From contig CAMPJY010000035.1 of assembly GCA_946887025.1 (NCBI GenBank), positions 1-18,999 on the forward strand: DNA of 18,999 nucleotides, written 5' to 3'. A model generated the notes under the pieces. The model saw only the letters and a program-made list of their open reading frames with translations, was not told the origin of the DNA and made no database searches. This document shows, piece after piece, positions 12,988 to 18,999 of the stretch. Position 1 is the stretch's first letter. Every line of letters starts with the position of its first letter. The stretch comes from an uncultured Salinimicrobium sp. Lineage in GTDB: Bacteria > Bacteroidota > Bacteroidia > Flavobacteriales > Flavobacteriaceae. The translations under genes were made by a program, and so were the position numbers.

Positions 12988-15078
12988 ATGAGAAAGTACT
13001 TACTTTCATTTTTGTTCTCGATTTCCGCATTGACTGTTTCTGCCCAAGAGTTAACGATTGAGGCTGAGACGGGAAACCCTTCTAATGAAATTAATAATGG
13101 ATTTATACAGTTGCAGGTGGAAGGAGGAACTCCTCCTTACGAGTACAAGTGGTCGAATCAAAGTACTGCTTTGGATTCTCCACGCGCTGAAGGCCTGGTA
13201 GAAGGAATACCATATTCAGTGGAAGTGACCGATGCTCAGGGTTTAAAGTCAGGACCTCATGAATTCACGGTGGAAATGAAATCCATCGCCGAAAATTTCA
13301 ACGGAACCTTTGCACCCATTGTTGCTAACATGGGGAGTGTGTTATTTTGGGATCCATTCTCCGCTCTTGGAATTTATGATCCTGTAGTATATGCAGACAT
13401 GAAAAGAGTACCTGCACCGCACTGGTCAGCACTGGTGGAGGGAAAGTTCATTCTCGAATCCTGGGAAAAAATGGAGGGGAGCCATGTTGAGGAAGGTGAT
13501 CTTATTGCCATAGTTTCCATTGACGGAACAGAAAAGGTTAATGCCTATGCCAATGCCAGCGGAACTCTGAGGTATCTGGTGGAAGAAGGTGGGGTAATTT
13601 ATAACTCTGAAAATAAGGAGCATGTAATCGAACAAGGTGCTCAGTATTTGGCGGCTATTGATTATGACGAGCCGGTATTGCTAACACATCCTAATGGGGA
13701 TCCTCAGACAAAACATATTCCTTTTATTGTGGTCTGGCTTGTTTTGGGGGCCCTTTTCTTCACCTTAAGACTCGGCTTTATCAATTTCAGAGGATTCAGG
13801 CATTCCCTTCAACTGGCAAAAGGAAGATATGATGATCCCGATGCCCCGGGACAGGTAACCCACTTTCAGGCGTTGGCTACCGCGGTTTCAGGAACCGTTG
13901 GGCTTGGTAATATAGCCGGGGTGGCCGTGGCTATTTCCCTTGGTGGTGCGGGAGCTACTTTCTGGATGATCATTGCCGGGCTTTTGGGGATGTCCTCAAA
14001 ATTTGTGGAATGTACCCTGGGGGTTAAATATAGATTCATCAATAGTGAGGGGCGGGTTTTCGGAGGCCCTATGAATTATTTGAGATACGGTCTGGAACAG
14101 AGAAAAATGAAAGGTCTTGGAAAATTCCTTGCAGTATTTTTTTCAATCCTGGCTATTGGAGCCTCCTTTGGGGGTGGAAACATGTTCCAATCGAACCAGG
14201 CTTTCGTGATAATGGCAGGGCAATTTCCTATGCTAGTCGGCCAGGGCGTTTGGTTTGGGTTGGCTGTAGCAGTTTTGGTAGGGATTGTTATCATTGGAGG
14301 TATTAGCAGTATTGCCAAGGTGACTGAGAAGGTTGTTCCATTAATGGCAGCCGTTTATATTCTGGGTGCCTTAACGGTGATAGTTTTTAATTTTGAAAAT
14401 GTAGGAGCTGCATTTGCCGCTATCTGGGATGGAGCTTTTAGTCCGGGAGCCTTGAAAGGAGGGATTATTGGGGTATTGATAGTAGGATTCCAGAGAGCTG
14501 CTTTCTCAAACGAGGCAGGAGTAGGTTCTGCGGCTATTGCTCATAGTGCCGCAAAGACTAATAATCCTCCATCAGAAGGTTTTGTTTCCCTGTTGGAGCC
14601 TTTTATCGATACAGTTGTGGTTTGTACCCTTACAGCTTTAGTATTGATCTTTACCGGAATGCACGAGGTTGAAGGTGTAGGGGGTGTTGAACTTACTTCA
14701 GCTGCTTTCGGTAGCGTGATCAGCTGGTTCCCCTATGTATTGACGGCTGCGGTGTTCCTGTTTGCCTTTTCGACCATGATCTCCTGGTCTTATTATGGAA
14801 TGAGGGCGTGGACCTATCTGTTTGGAAAAAGTATAAAATCGGAGATCATCTACAAGTCCATTTTCCTGATCTTTGTTGTAGTCGGTGCGGCAGTAAGCCT
14901 GGGTGCGGTATTAGATTTCTCAGATATGATGATCCTGGCGATGTCGTTCCCTAATATTATTGGATTATATATTATGTCGGGAGAGGTTAAAAAAGACCTC
15001 GATGAATATTTGCGGAAATTAAAAGCTGGAGAATTATTCCATAATCCGGAACCTGTAAAGGTGAAAAAAGCTTCTTAA
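12988..15078 (+). CDS. Sodium:alanine symporter (AGCS family) with SprB-like and hammerhead domains
   Basis: This is an inner-membrane amino acid carrier driven by a cation gradient. The 696 residues exceed the usual 450-550 of the family. In order there is a signal peptide (1-20, cleavage near VSA|Q), a SprB-like repeat (about 37-85: [22 protein letters not shown]) and a segment [17 protein letters not shown] (108-124) typical of the AGCS start. A biotinyl/lipoyl-like hammerhead domain follows (about 147-225: [29 protein letters not shown]), then the transporter core (243 to about 665). The core carries the family motif [20 protein letters not shown] (302-321), [11 protein letters not shown] (395-405), [18 protein letters not shown] (506-523) and SLLEPFIDT (534-542). 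The lysine normally modified in lipoyl domains is not obvious. The extra domains are probably periplasmic (inference). Confidence 0.9.
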   Translation: MRKYLLSFLFSISALTVSAQELTIEAETGNPSNEINNGFIQLQVEGGTPPYEYKWSNQSTALDSPRAEGLVEGIPYSVEVTDAQGLKSGPHEFTVEMKSIAENFNGTFAPIVANMGSVLFWDPFSALGIYDPVVYADMKRVPAPHWSALVEGKFILESWEKMEGSHVEEGDLIAIVSIDGTEKVNAYANASGTLRYLVEEGGVIYNSENKEHVIEQGAQYLAAIDYDEPVLLTHPNGDPQTKHIPFIVVWLVLGALFFTLRLGFINFRGFRHSLQLAKGRYDDPDAPGQVTHFQALATAVSGTVGLGNIAGVAVAISLGGAGATFWMIIAGLLGMSSKFVECTLGVKYRFINSEGRVFGGPMNYLRYGLEQRKMKGLGKFLAVFFSILAIGASFGGGNMFQSNQAFVIMAGQFPMLVGQGVWFGLAVAVLVGIVIIGGISSIAKVTEKVVPLMAAVYILGALTVIVFNFENVGAAFAAIWDGAFSPGALKGGIIGVLIVGFQRAAFSNEAGVGSAAIAHSAAKTNNPPSEGFVSLLEPFIDTVVVCTLTALVLIFTGMHEVEGVGGVELTSAAFGSVISWFPYVLTAAVFLFAFSTMISWSYYGMRAWTYLFGKSIKSEIIYKSIFLIFVVVGAAVSLGAVLDFSDMMILAMSFPNIIGLYIMSGEVKKDLDEYLRKLKAGELFHNPEPVKVKKAS

Positions 15079-15091
15079 TGAGTTAGAGACC

Positions 15092-15949
15092 ATGAACAGT
15101 TTGAAATCCCATTTTGTTTTCAATAGAAGTGAACGAAATGGGATTTTTCTTTTGGTGCTCATTATAATAATTCTTCAGGGAATTTATTTTTATGTTGATT
15201 CCCCTTCTGATTCAGGGATCCCGCCTGACCAACAGGAGGAGGTGGCGAAGTTTCAGAAACGAATTGATTCTCTGAAGCGGGTGGCAGCTGTGAAGGATAC
15301 TCTGAAAATCCATCTTTTCAATCCGAATTTTATTACAGATTACAAAGGCTACACACTTGGGATGAGTGTCGAGGAGATCGATCGGCTGCACGCTTACAGG
15401 GCGTCTGATCAATGGATAAATTCTTCGATGGAATTTCAGGAGGTAACGGGGGTGTCGGATAGCCTTCTAAAATTAATTTCACCTTTCTTTAAATTTCCTG
15501 TTTTTAAAAAAAGTGAGGGAGCTCGTGGTTTTCAGAAAGAAAGTTTTCCGATTCAGGATTTGAATTCCGCCACTGCAGAAGCGCTAATACGGGTGAACGG
15601 AGTGGGGGAGGTCCTGTCCCAAAGGATAGTGAACTATCGCGAGAGCATAGGAGGGTTCCGTGACGAGCAGCAGTTGCTGGATGTTTACGGGTTGTCGCCG
15701 GAGGTGGTGGACAGGATAATAAAAAGTTTCAGAATACTGGAGCCACCTGCTGTGGAGAAGCTGGATTTAAATTTAATTTCAGTTTTGGAACTCTCTGAAA
15801 TCCCGGGCTTCAGTTATGAACTTGCAAGGGAAGTCGTAGAGTATCGGGAAGAGAAAAAGCAGTTTGAAACTTTCGAAGAACTGGGGAAGATAAAGAATTT
15901 TCCGGTAGAGAAAATAGAGAGAATTCAGCTATATTTGACGATTAAGTGA
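15092..15949 (+). CDS. Membrane-anchored helix-hairpin-helix protein (ComEA-like)
   Basis: The 285-residue product has one N-terminal membrane helix (about 17-34) followed by a polar/coiled part (45-70) and three helix-hairpin-helix-like modules at roughly 76-135, 155-215 and 224-283. The second is clearest (DLNSATAEALIRVNGVGEVLSQRIVNYR), with the sequence-independent DNA-binding GVG turn. ComEA proteins bind incoming DNA during transformation, but in this phylum such proteins are widespread and untested, so a DNA-uptake role is only a possibility. Topology predicts the modules on the outer face of the membrane. It starts 14 bases after the symporter stop and probably shares its transcript; a terminator-like hairpin lies at its own 5' end. 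The start at ATG 15092 fits the conserved N-terminal KSHFVFNRSERNGIF. Confidence 0.85.
   Translation: MNSLKSHFVFNRSERNGIFLLVLIIIILQGIYFYVDSPSDSGIPPDQQEEVAKFQKRIDSLKRVAAVKDTLKIHLFNPNFITDYKGYTLGMSVEEIDRLHAYRASDQWINSSMEFQEVTGVSDSLLKLISPFFKFPVFKKSEGARGFQKESFPIQDLNSATAEALIRVNGVGEVLSQRIVNYRESIGGFRDEQQLLDVYGLSPEVVDRIIKSFRILEPPAVEKLDLNLISVLELSEIPGFSYELAREVVEYREEKKQFETFEELGKIKNFPVEKIERIQLYLTIK
15104..15150 (+). promoter_or_regulatory. Terminator-like hairpin inside the start of the HhH gene
   Basis: AAATCCCATTT (15104-15114) pairs with AAATGGGATTT (15136-15146), 11 perfect pairs, extended inward by a T-G and a G-C pair. The stem is followed by TTCTTTT. It lies 12 bases into the coding region, so it could act as an attenuator when translation is low. 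The coding constraint of this conserved N-terminus may also create it by chance. Confidence 0.35.
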
Positions 15950-15991
15950 AAACGTACCGGTATATTAAGCGATAAGAACGAAAAAAATTTT

Positions 15992-17161
15992 ATGGATAAG
16001 AGGTATTTTACAGAGGAACACGAGCAGTTCAGACAAAGTTTCCGGAATTTTTTACAGAAGGAGGTGGTGCCTCATATTGACGAGTGGGAAAAAAGTGGGA
16101 CCATTGACAGGACTGTATGGGAGAAATTCGGGGAGATGGGTTATTTCGGGCTTAAGTATCCTGAAAAATACGGAGGACTGGATCTCGACATTTTTTATAC
16201 AGTGATTTTTCTGGAGGAGCTTCAGAGGATCAATTCGGGAGGTTTTGCAGCAGCCATGTGGGCTCATGCATATCTGGCAATGACTCATGTTGCCACTGAA
16301 GGAAGTGAGGAGATAAAAAAAAATTATCTGGCCCCTAGTATTGCTGGAGAAAAAATCGGTTGCCTTTGCATCACCGAGCCTTTTGCCGGTTCGGACGTAG
16401 CGGGGATGAAAACAACAGCTATCAGGAAAGGGGATACTTATGTAATAAATGGGTCTAAAACTTTTATTACTAATGGAGTTTATTCCGACTATTTGGTGGT
16501 GGCCGCAAAAACTGATCCTGAGCTAAACGGTAAGGGTATCAGCATGTTTATGGTAGACAGAAGTACAGCCGGAATTTCGGCTAGTAAGTTGGACAAGCTG
16601 GGGTGGAGGGCCTCAGATACAGGGGAGATTGCTTTTGATAATGTAGAGATCCCGGCTTCAAACCTAATGGGGGATGAAGGCAAAGGTTTCCCCTACATCA
16701 TGCAGCATTTTGCCTTTGAGCGCCTGATCATGGGGATAAATGGTCATGCAAGAGCGGAATTTGCCTTGGAATATGTATTGGGATATATGGCAGAGCGAAC
16801 TGCTTTCGGAAAAAGTATAGACAGTTTTCAGGCGCTGAGGCATGAGATCGCCAACATGGCCAGTGAAATTGAGATGTGTAAGGAATTTAATTATTCTGTA
16901 GCCCAACGCATGGACAAAGGTGAATATGTGGTGAAGGAGGCAAGTATGTCAAAATTGCTCTCGACCAAAATGGCTGACGAGGTGATTTACAAATGCCTTC
17001 AGTTCATGGGCGGTTACGGTTATATGGAGGATTATCCTTTGGCACGGATGTTAAGGGATAGCAGGCTCGGACCTATCGGCGGGGGTACTTCTGAAATTCT
17101 ACGGGAAGTCATTGCTAAAATGGTGATCGATAAAAAGGAGTATAAACCGGCAGCAAAATAA
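15992..17161 (+). CDS. Acyl-CoA dehydrogenase, LCAD-like
   Basis: This FAD enzyme catalyses the first step of fatty-acid or branched-chain acyl-CoA beta-oxidation, passing electrons to an electron-transfer flavoprotein. The 389 residues are family-typical, with an N-terminal helical domain, the beta-domain substrate/FAD motif LCITEPFAGSDVAGMKT (about 127-143), a second AFGKSIDSFQALRHEIA block (about 270-286) and the C-terminal GGTSEI signature (364-369). The usual catalytic glutamate of medium/short-chain enzymes (in YEGT) is replaced by glycine (G364). A glutamate at E256 in HARAEFALEYV occupies the alternative base position known from long-chain and isovaleryl-CoA dehydrogenases. Substrate is therefore likely long or branched acyl-CoA (inference). 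It sits 42 bases after the HhH gene with no recognised promoter and no functional link to it. Confidence 0.93.
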   Translation: MDKRYFTEEHEQFRQSFRNFLQKEVVPHIDEWEKSGTIDRTVWEKFGEMGYFGLKYPEKYGGLDLDIFYTVIFLEELQRINSGGFAAAMWAHAYLAMTHVATEGSEEIKKNYLAPSIAGEKIGCLCITEPFAGSDVAGMKTTAIRKGDTYVINGSKTFITNGVYSDYLVVAAKTDPELNGKGISMFMVDRSTAGISASKLDKLGWRASDTGEIAFDNVEIPASNLMGDEGKGFPYIMQHFAFERLIMGINGHARAEFALEYVLGYMAERTAFGKSIDSFQALRHEIANMASEIEMCKEFNYSVAQRMDKGEYVVKEASMSKLLSTKMADEVIYKCLQFMGGYGYMEDYPLARMLRDSRLGPIGGGTSEILREVIAKMVIDKKEYKPAAK

Positions 17162-17174
17162 ATCAGAAGTGGGG

Positions 17175-17204
17175 TTGTGGATAAAGAATAAACTTCTATA
17201 TTTG
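17175..17204 (+). promoter_or_regulatory. Consensus promoter of rpsU
   Basis: TTG (17175-17177), exactly 19 bases, then TATATTTG (17197-17204) match the Bacteroidota primary sigma consensus at every defined base. The leader to the ATG at 17241 is about 30 bases and contains the extended Shine-Dalgarno. Confidence 0.8.
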
Positions 17205-17223
17205 CAGCCTTAATAATTTCTAA

Positions 17224-17236
17224 AGAAAGGAGGTGA
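17224..17236 (+). promoter_or_regulatory. Extended Shine-Dalgarno of rpsU
   Basis: AGAAAGGAGGTGA is complementary over 13 bases to the 16S rRNA 3' tail as I know it for flavobacteria (TCACCTCCTTTCT), ending four bases before the ATG. No other gene in the window has anything comparable. In Bacteroidota, bS21 helps sequester the anti-Shine-Dalgarno, so only ribosomes lacking bS21 should use this site well. That makes it an autoregulatory element. Confidence 0.85.
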
Positions 17237-17240
17237 CACT

Positions 17241-17435
17241 ATGTTAATTATACCAGTTAAAGACGGAGAGAATATTGATAGAGCGCTGAAGCGTTTTAAA
17301 CGAAAATTTGATCGCACCGGAACGATGCGTCAACTAAGAAGTCGTCAACATTTCACAAAGCCGTCCGTAGAACGTAGGGCTCAAGTCCAAAAAGCTGAAT
17401 ACATTCAGCACTTAAGAGACCAGGAAGAAATTTAA
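17241..17435 (+). CDS. rpsU: 30S ribosomal protein bS21
   Basis: This is the small-subunit ribosomal protein bS21, placed near the 3' end of 16S rRNA and the mRNA exit platform. The 64-residue product is the normal Bacteroidota length, strongly basic, with the family opening IIPVKDGENIDRALKRFKRKF (4-24) and a helical C-terminal half rich in R, K, Q and E. In this phylum, bS21 together with bS6 and bS18 holds the anti-Shine-Dalgarno away from mRNA, explaining why most genes here lack Shine-Dalgarno sequences. The gene has its own consensus promoter, an exceptional Shine-Dalgarno and a strong terminator, so it is a monocistronic, self-regulated unit. It is followed by the recombinase and hibernation-factor genes in an order I recall as conserved in flavobacteria. 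Confidence 0.97.
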   Translation: MLIIPVKDGENIDRALKRFKRKFDRTGTMRQLRSRQHFTKPSVERRAQVQKAEYIQHLRDQEEI

Positions 17436-17480
17436 TATTGACGCCTGGGAATAGCACTACTTCTTAGGTATAAAATTTTA

Positions 17481-17518
17481 ACTGCCGATAGATCAAAAGT
17501 TTATCGGCAGTTTTTTTT
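17481..17518 (+). terminator. Intrinsic terminator of rpsU
   Basis: ACTGCCGATA (17481-17490) pairs perfectly with TATCGGCAGT (17502-17511) around an 11-base loop, directly followed by T residues to 17518. This is the clearest intrinsic terminator in the window, 45 bases after the rpsU stop. Confidence 0.92.
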
Positions 17519-17586
17519 GTGCTTTTTTAAAAGTAAATGCAGGTGCACGGGTAGAAAATTTGATGTGAAGGAATTAAAAACTTCAT

Positions 17587-17594
17587 TAACTTTG
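17587..17594 (+). promoter_or_regulatory. -7 promoter box for the recombinase gene
   Basis: TAACTTTG fits TAnnTTTG and ends 17 bases before the ATG at 17612. The nearest TTG (17560-17562) is 24 bases upstream of the box, longer than usual, so a moderate or weak promoter is likely. Confidence 0.5.
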
Positions 17595-17611
17595 ATTTTC
17601 AACCCTTATTT

Positions 17612-18502
17612 ATGCCTCTAAACCGCTTTCTGGAATATCTGCTGCTGGAGAAGAAATATTCCATGCATACCATTACAGCTTACCGCGCTGACCTCCTGGC
17701 ATTTCAGAAGTTTCTCTTTGAGGAGTTCCGGCAACAGGAAATAGAGCAGGCAAATTATCCGCAAATAAGGAGTTGGATCGTAAGTATGGTAGATCATGGG
17801 ATTACCAATGTGAGTATCAACAGGAAGATCTCATCTCTGCAATCTTTCTACAAATTTCTTCAGAAAACAAAACAGATAACAGTCTCGCCCCTGATAAAAC
17901 ATCGGGCATTAAAAACAGCAAGAAAGCTTCAAATACCATTTTCTGAAACTGAGATTAAGAGCGCCCTGGAAGCAAATGAGGTGAATACATTCGAGGAAAA
18001 ACGAAATAAGCTTATTGTGGAGGTTTTTTATTCCACGGGGATACGTAGGGCCGAATTAATTGGGATTCAGCTTAAAGATGTGGATCTGGATGGAAAAATG
18101 TTAAAGGTTTTGGGGAAGCGGAATAAAGAGCGGATGATCCCGCTTTTGCCCTCCGTAGTTGCCTCAATAAATGATTATTTGCCCTGTAGGGAAGAGGTGG
18201 TAATGGATACCGATGAAAGGCATTTATTTATCAGTGGGAAGGGTGTTAAAATGTATGAGCGGCTTGTTTATGATGTAATTAAGAATTACTTTAGAGGGGT
18301 GTCCAGTAAGCAAAAACAGAGTCCGCATATCCTGCGGCATTCTTTTGCCACCCACTTACTGAACCAAGGTGCCGATTTAAATGCGGTCAAGGAACTCTTA
18401 GGTCATTCCAGTCTTGCTGCTACCCAGGTGTACACCCACAACAGCATTTCGGAATTATATAAGGTTTATGAAAAGGCCCATCCTCGGAACCGGAAAGAAT
18501 AA
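17612..18502 (+). CDS. Tyrosine recombinase, XerC/XerD type
   Basis: This is a site-specific recombinase of the Xer class, which resolves chromosome dimers at dif with FtsK. The 296 residues match the Xer length. They comprise an N-terminal SAM-like core-binding domain (about 1-90, with KYSMHTITAYRADL and the SINRKISSLQSFYKFL stretch) and a catalytic domain with all active residues: R145 (STGIRRAEL), K169 (LGKRNKER), H239 and R242 (SPHILRHSFATHLL), H265 (LLGHSS) and nucleophile Y274 (TQVYTH). The location between rpsU and hpf, with no attachment-site repeats or phage genes, argues for a housekeeping chromosomal enzyme rather than a mobile-element integrase. Whether it is XerC or XerD cannot be decided from sequence alone. 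It has a separate weak promoter after the rpsU terminator. Confidence 0.92.
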   Translation: MPLNRFLEYLLLEKKYSMHTITAYRADLLAFQKFLFEEFRQQEIEQANYPQIRSWIVSMVDHGITNVSINRKISSLQSFYKFLQKTKQITVSPLIKHRALKTARKLQIPFSETEIKSALEANEVNTFEEKRNKLIVEVFYSTGIRRAELIGIQLKDVDLDGKMLKVLGKRNKERMIPLLPSVVASINDYLPCREEVVMDTDERHLFISGKGVKMYERLVYDVIKNYFRGVSSKQKQSPHILRHSFATHLLNQGADLNAVKELLGHSSLAATQVYTHNSISELYKVYEKAHPRNRKE

Positions 18503-18544
18503 TTGTGAAAATTTAATGTACAACCACCAAATCTTATTTGCCTT

Positions 18545-18850
18545 ATGAAGATCAATGTTCAGTCCGTCAATTTCACAGCTGACCAAAAGCTGGTAAATTT
18601 CATTCAAGGAAAATTAAACAAATTAGAGAGTCATTACGACCAGGTAATCTACGCTGATATTTATCTGAAAACGGAGAATACCAGTAGCAAGGAAAACAAA
18701 ATTTCTGAAATTATGCTGAGTATTCCGGGGGAGGGAATCATTTGCAAAAAGAGGGCCAGGAGATTTGAAGTAGGTGTGGATGAATGTGTTAGTTCGCTGG
18801 AGCGACAGCTTCAAAAAAGGAAGAGGAAATTTAATATCCAGGTAGCTTAA
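18545..18850 (+). CDS. hpf: Ribosome hibernation-promoting factor, short form (HPF/RaiA family)
   Basis: This small basic protein binds the 30S decoding region and inactivates ribosomes under starvation. The 101 residues show the beta-alpha-beta-beta-beta-alpha fold pattern of the family: KINVQSVNFTADQKLVNFIQGKLNKLESHY (2-31) with strand and first helix, the central strands (VIYADIYLKT and ISEIMLSIPG), and a basic C-terminal helix with VDECVSSLERQLQKRKRKFN. The length fits the short HPF/YfiA type and lacks the C-terminal dimerisation domain of long HPF, so 100S dimer formation by itself is not expected. It starts 42 bases after the recombinase gene and probably shares its transcript. A weak AT-rich terminator overlaps its end, before the tRNA promoter. 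Confidence 0.93.
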   Translation: MKINVQSVNFTADQKLVNFIQGKLNKLESHYDQVIYADIYLKTENTSSKENKISEIMLSIPGEGIICKKRARRFEVGVDECVSSLERQLQKRKRKFNIQVA

Positions 18851-18861
18851 ATTTTTTTTTT
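18827..18861 (+). terminator. Weak AT-rich terminator after hpf
   Basis: AAATTTAA (18827-18834) pairs with TTAAATTT (18847-18854) and is followed by a T-run to 18860. The stem is made only of A-T pairs and overlaps the last codons of hpf, so it is probably inefficient, but it marks the end of the transcription unit before the next promoter. Confidence 0.45.
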
Positions 18862-18870
18862 AGAAATGTT

Positions 18871-18899
18871 TTGAAACCTGAAATTAATTTATACATTTG
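18871..18899 (+). promoter_or_regulatory. Consensus promoter of the tRNA operon
   Basis: TTG (18871-18873), an 18-base spacer and TACATTTG (18892-18899) match the Bacteroidota promoter consensus. It points at the tRNA gene starting 50 bases later and is presumably strong, as expected for a tRNA cluster. Confidence 0.8.
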
Positions 18900-18900
18900 C

Positions 18901-18927
18901 AGTCCGTTTGAAAAGGCGGACTTTTTT
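18901..18927 (+). promoter_or_regulatory. Terminator-like hairpin between tRNA promoter and tRNA
   Basis: AGTCCG (18901-18906) pairs with CGGACT (18917-18922), extended by two T-G pairs, and is followed by a run of T to 18927. It begins at the base where transcription from the promoter should start, so it would be the very 5' end of the primary transcript. It may protect the 5' end, help start tRNA processing, or attenuate. Confidence 0.6.
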
Positions 18928-18948
18928 GTGTAAAAAAAGGGGCATTAG

Positions 18949-18999
18949 GCCGATATAGCTCAGTTGGCTAGAGCAGCTGATTTGTAATCAGCAGGTCGT
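18949..18999 (+). tRNA. tRNA-Thr (anticodon TGT), cut by the window edge
   Basis: The sequence shows a 7-base acceptor arm GCCGATA (18949-18955), TA, the D arm GCTC/GAGC with loop AGTTGGCTA, and an anticodon stem GCTGA/TCAGC enclosing the loop TTTGTAA. The anticodon is therefore TGT, reading threonine ACA codons. The gene is truncated after the start of the variable region, so the T arm and acceptor 3' strand lie outside. The start of a tRNA cluster before tuf is expected by analogy with other flavobacteria (inference). Confidence 0.93.

Noticed and set aside
13430..13665. Hammerhead region of the symporter as a functional biotin or lipoate attachment site
   Set aside because: There is no MKM motif and the expected lysine position appears to be replaced (IDGTEK region), so modification is not supported.
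17612..18502. Tyrosine recombinase as integrase of a mobile element next to a tRNA gene
   Set aside because: It is Xer-length, sits between rpsU and hpf in core-genome context, and no direct repeats, excisionase, phage or plasmid genes are nearby; the tRNA-Thr is not followed by a duplicated 3' end within view.

Overview
This window reads as chromosomal core DNA of a member of the phylum Bacteroidota, most likely family Flavobacteriaceae. The evidence is the promoter style (TTG, about 19 bases, then TAnnTTTG), start codons that lack Shine-Dalgarno sequences almost everywhere, a DUF2851 protein, a SprB-like repeat, and the run rpsU - xerC-type recombinase - hpf - tRNA-Thr at the right end. In relatives I recall this run leading into further tRNAs and tuf. 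The genus cannot be fixed from the sequence alone. No phage, plasmid, IS element or CRISPR array is visible.

Left part (1-4537) is all on the minus strand. In transcription order it holds an ABC-F ATPase of the Uup type, a class I SAM-dependent methyltransferase, a MacB/LolD-type ABC transporter ATPase, a 55-residue membrane miniprotein, and a PduO-type cob(I)alamin adenosyltransferase. A good consensus promoter sits just upstream of the ABC-F gene, back to back with one for the plus-strand export gene.

The polysaccharide block (4724-11034) has an outer-membrane export lipoprotein (OPX/Wza type) and a Wzc-type tyrosine autokinase with a tyrosine/glycine-rich tail. The two are separated by 336 bases carrying an inverted repeat and a four-copy 11-base tandem repeat. 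On the minus strand follow a CMP-sialic-acid-synthetase-like cytidylyltransferase (TTG start) and an asparagine-synthase-like amidotransferase, coupled through TGATG. A possible 65-residue gene with its own promoter lies tail to tail against the amidotransferase gene. No glycosyltransferase, flippase or polymerase is present, so this is a fragment or satellite of a capsule/EPS/glycan system.

The middle (11243-17161, plus strand) has DUF2851, a long near-perfect palindrome, a small PspC-domain protein, and an unusual sodium:alanine symporter carrying a secretion signal, a SprB-like module and a biotinyl/lipoyl-like (hammerhead) domain. A helix-hairpin-helix membrane protein and an LCAD-like acyl-CoA dehydrogenase follow.

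The right end is a translation block. rpsU (bS21) has an extended perfect Shine-Dalgarno and a strong terminator. It is followed by the tyrosine recombinase, a short ribosome hibernation factor, a consensus promoter, a hairpin and a truncated tRNA-Thr(TGT).

Most of the window is ordinary core genome. The observations I consider most worth checking are the symporter domain architecture, the bS21 Shine-Dalgarno (a known type of autoregulatory signal in this phylum), the repeat array before the tyrosine kinase, and the hairpin between the tRNA promoter and the tRNA.
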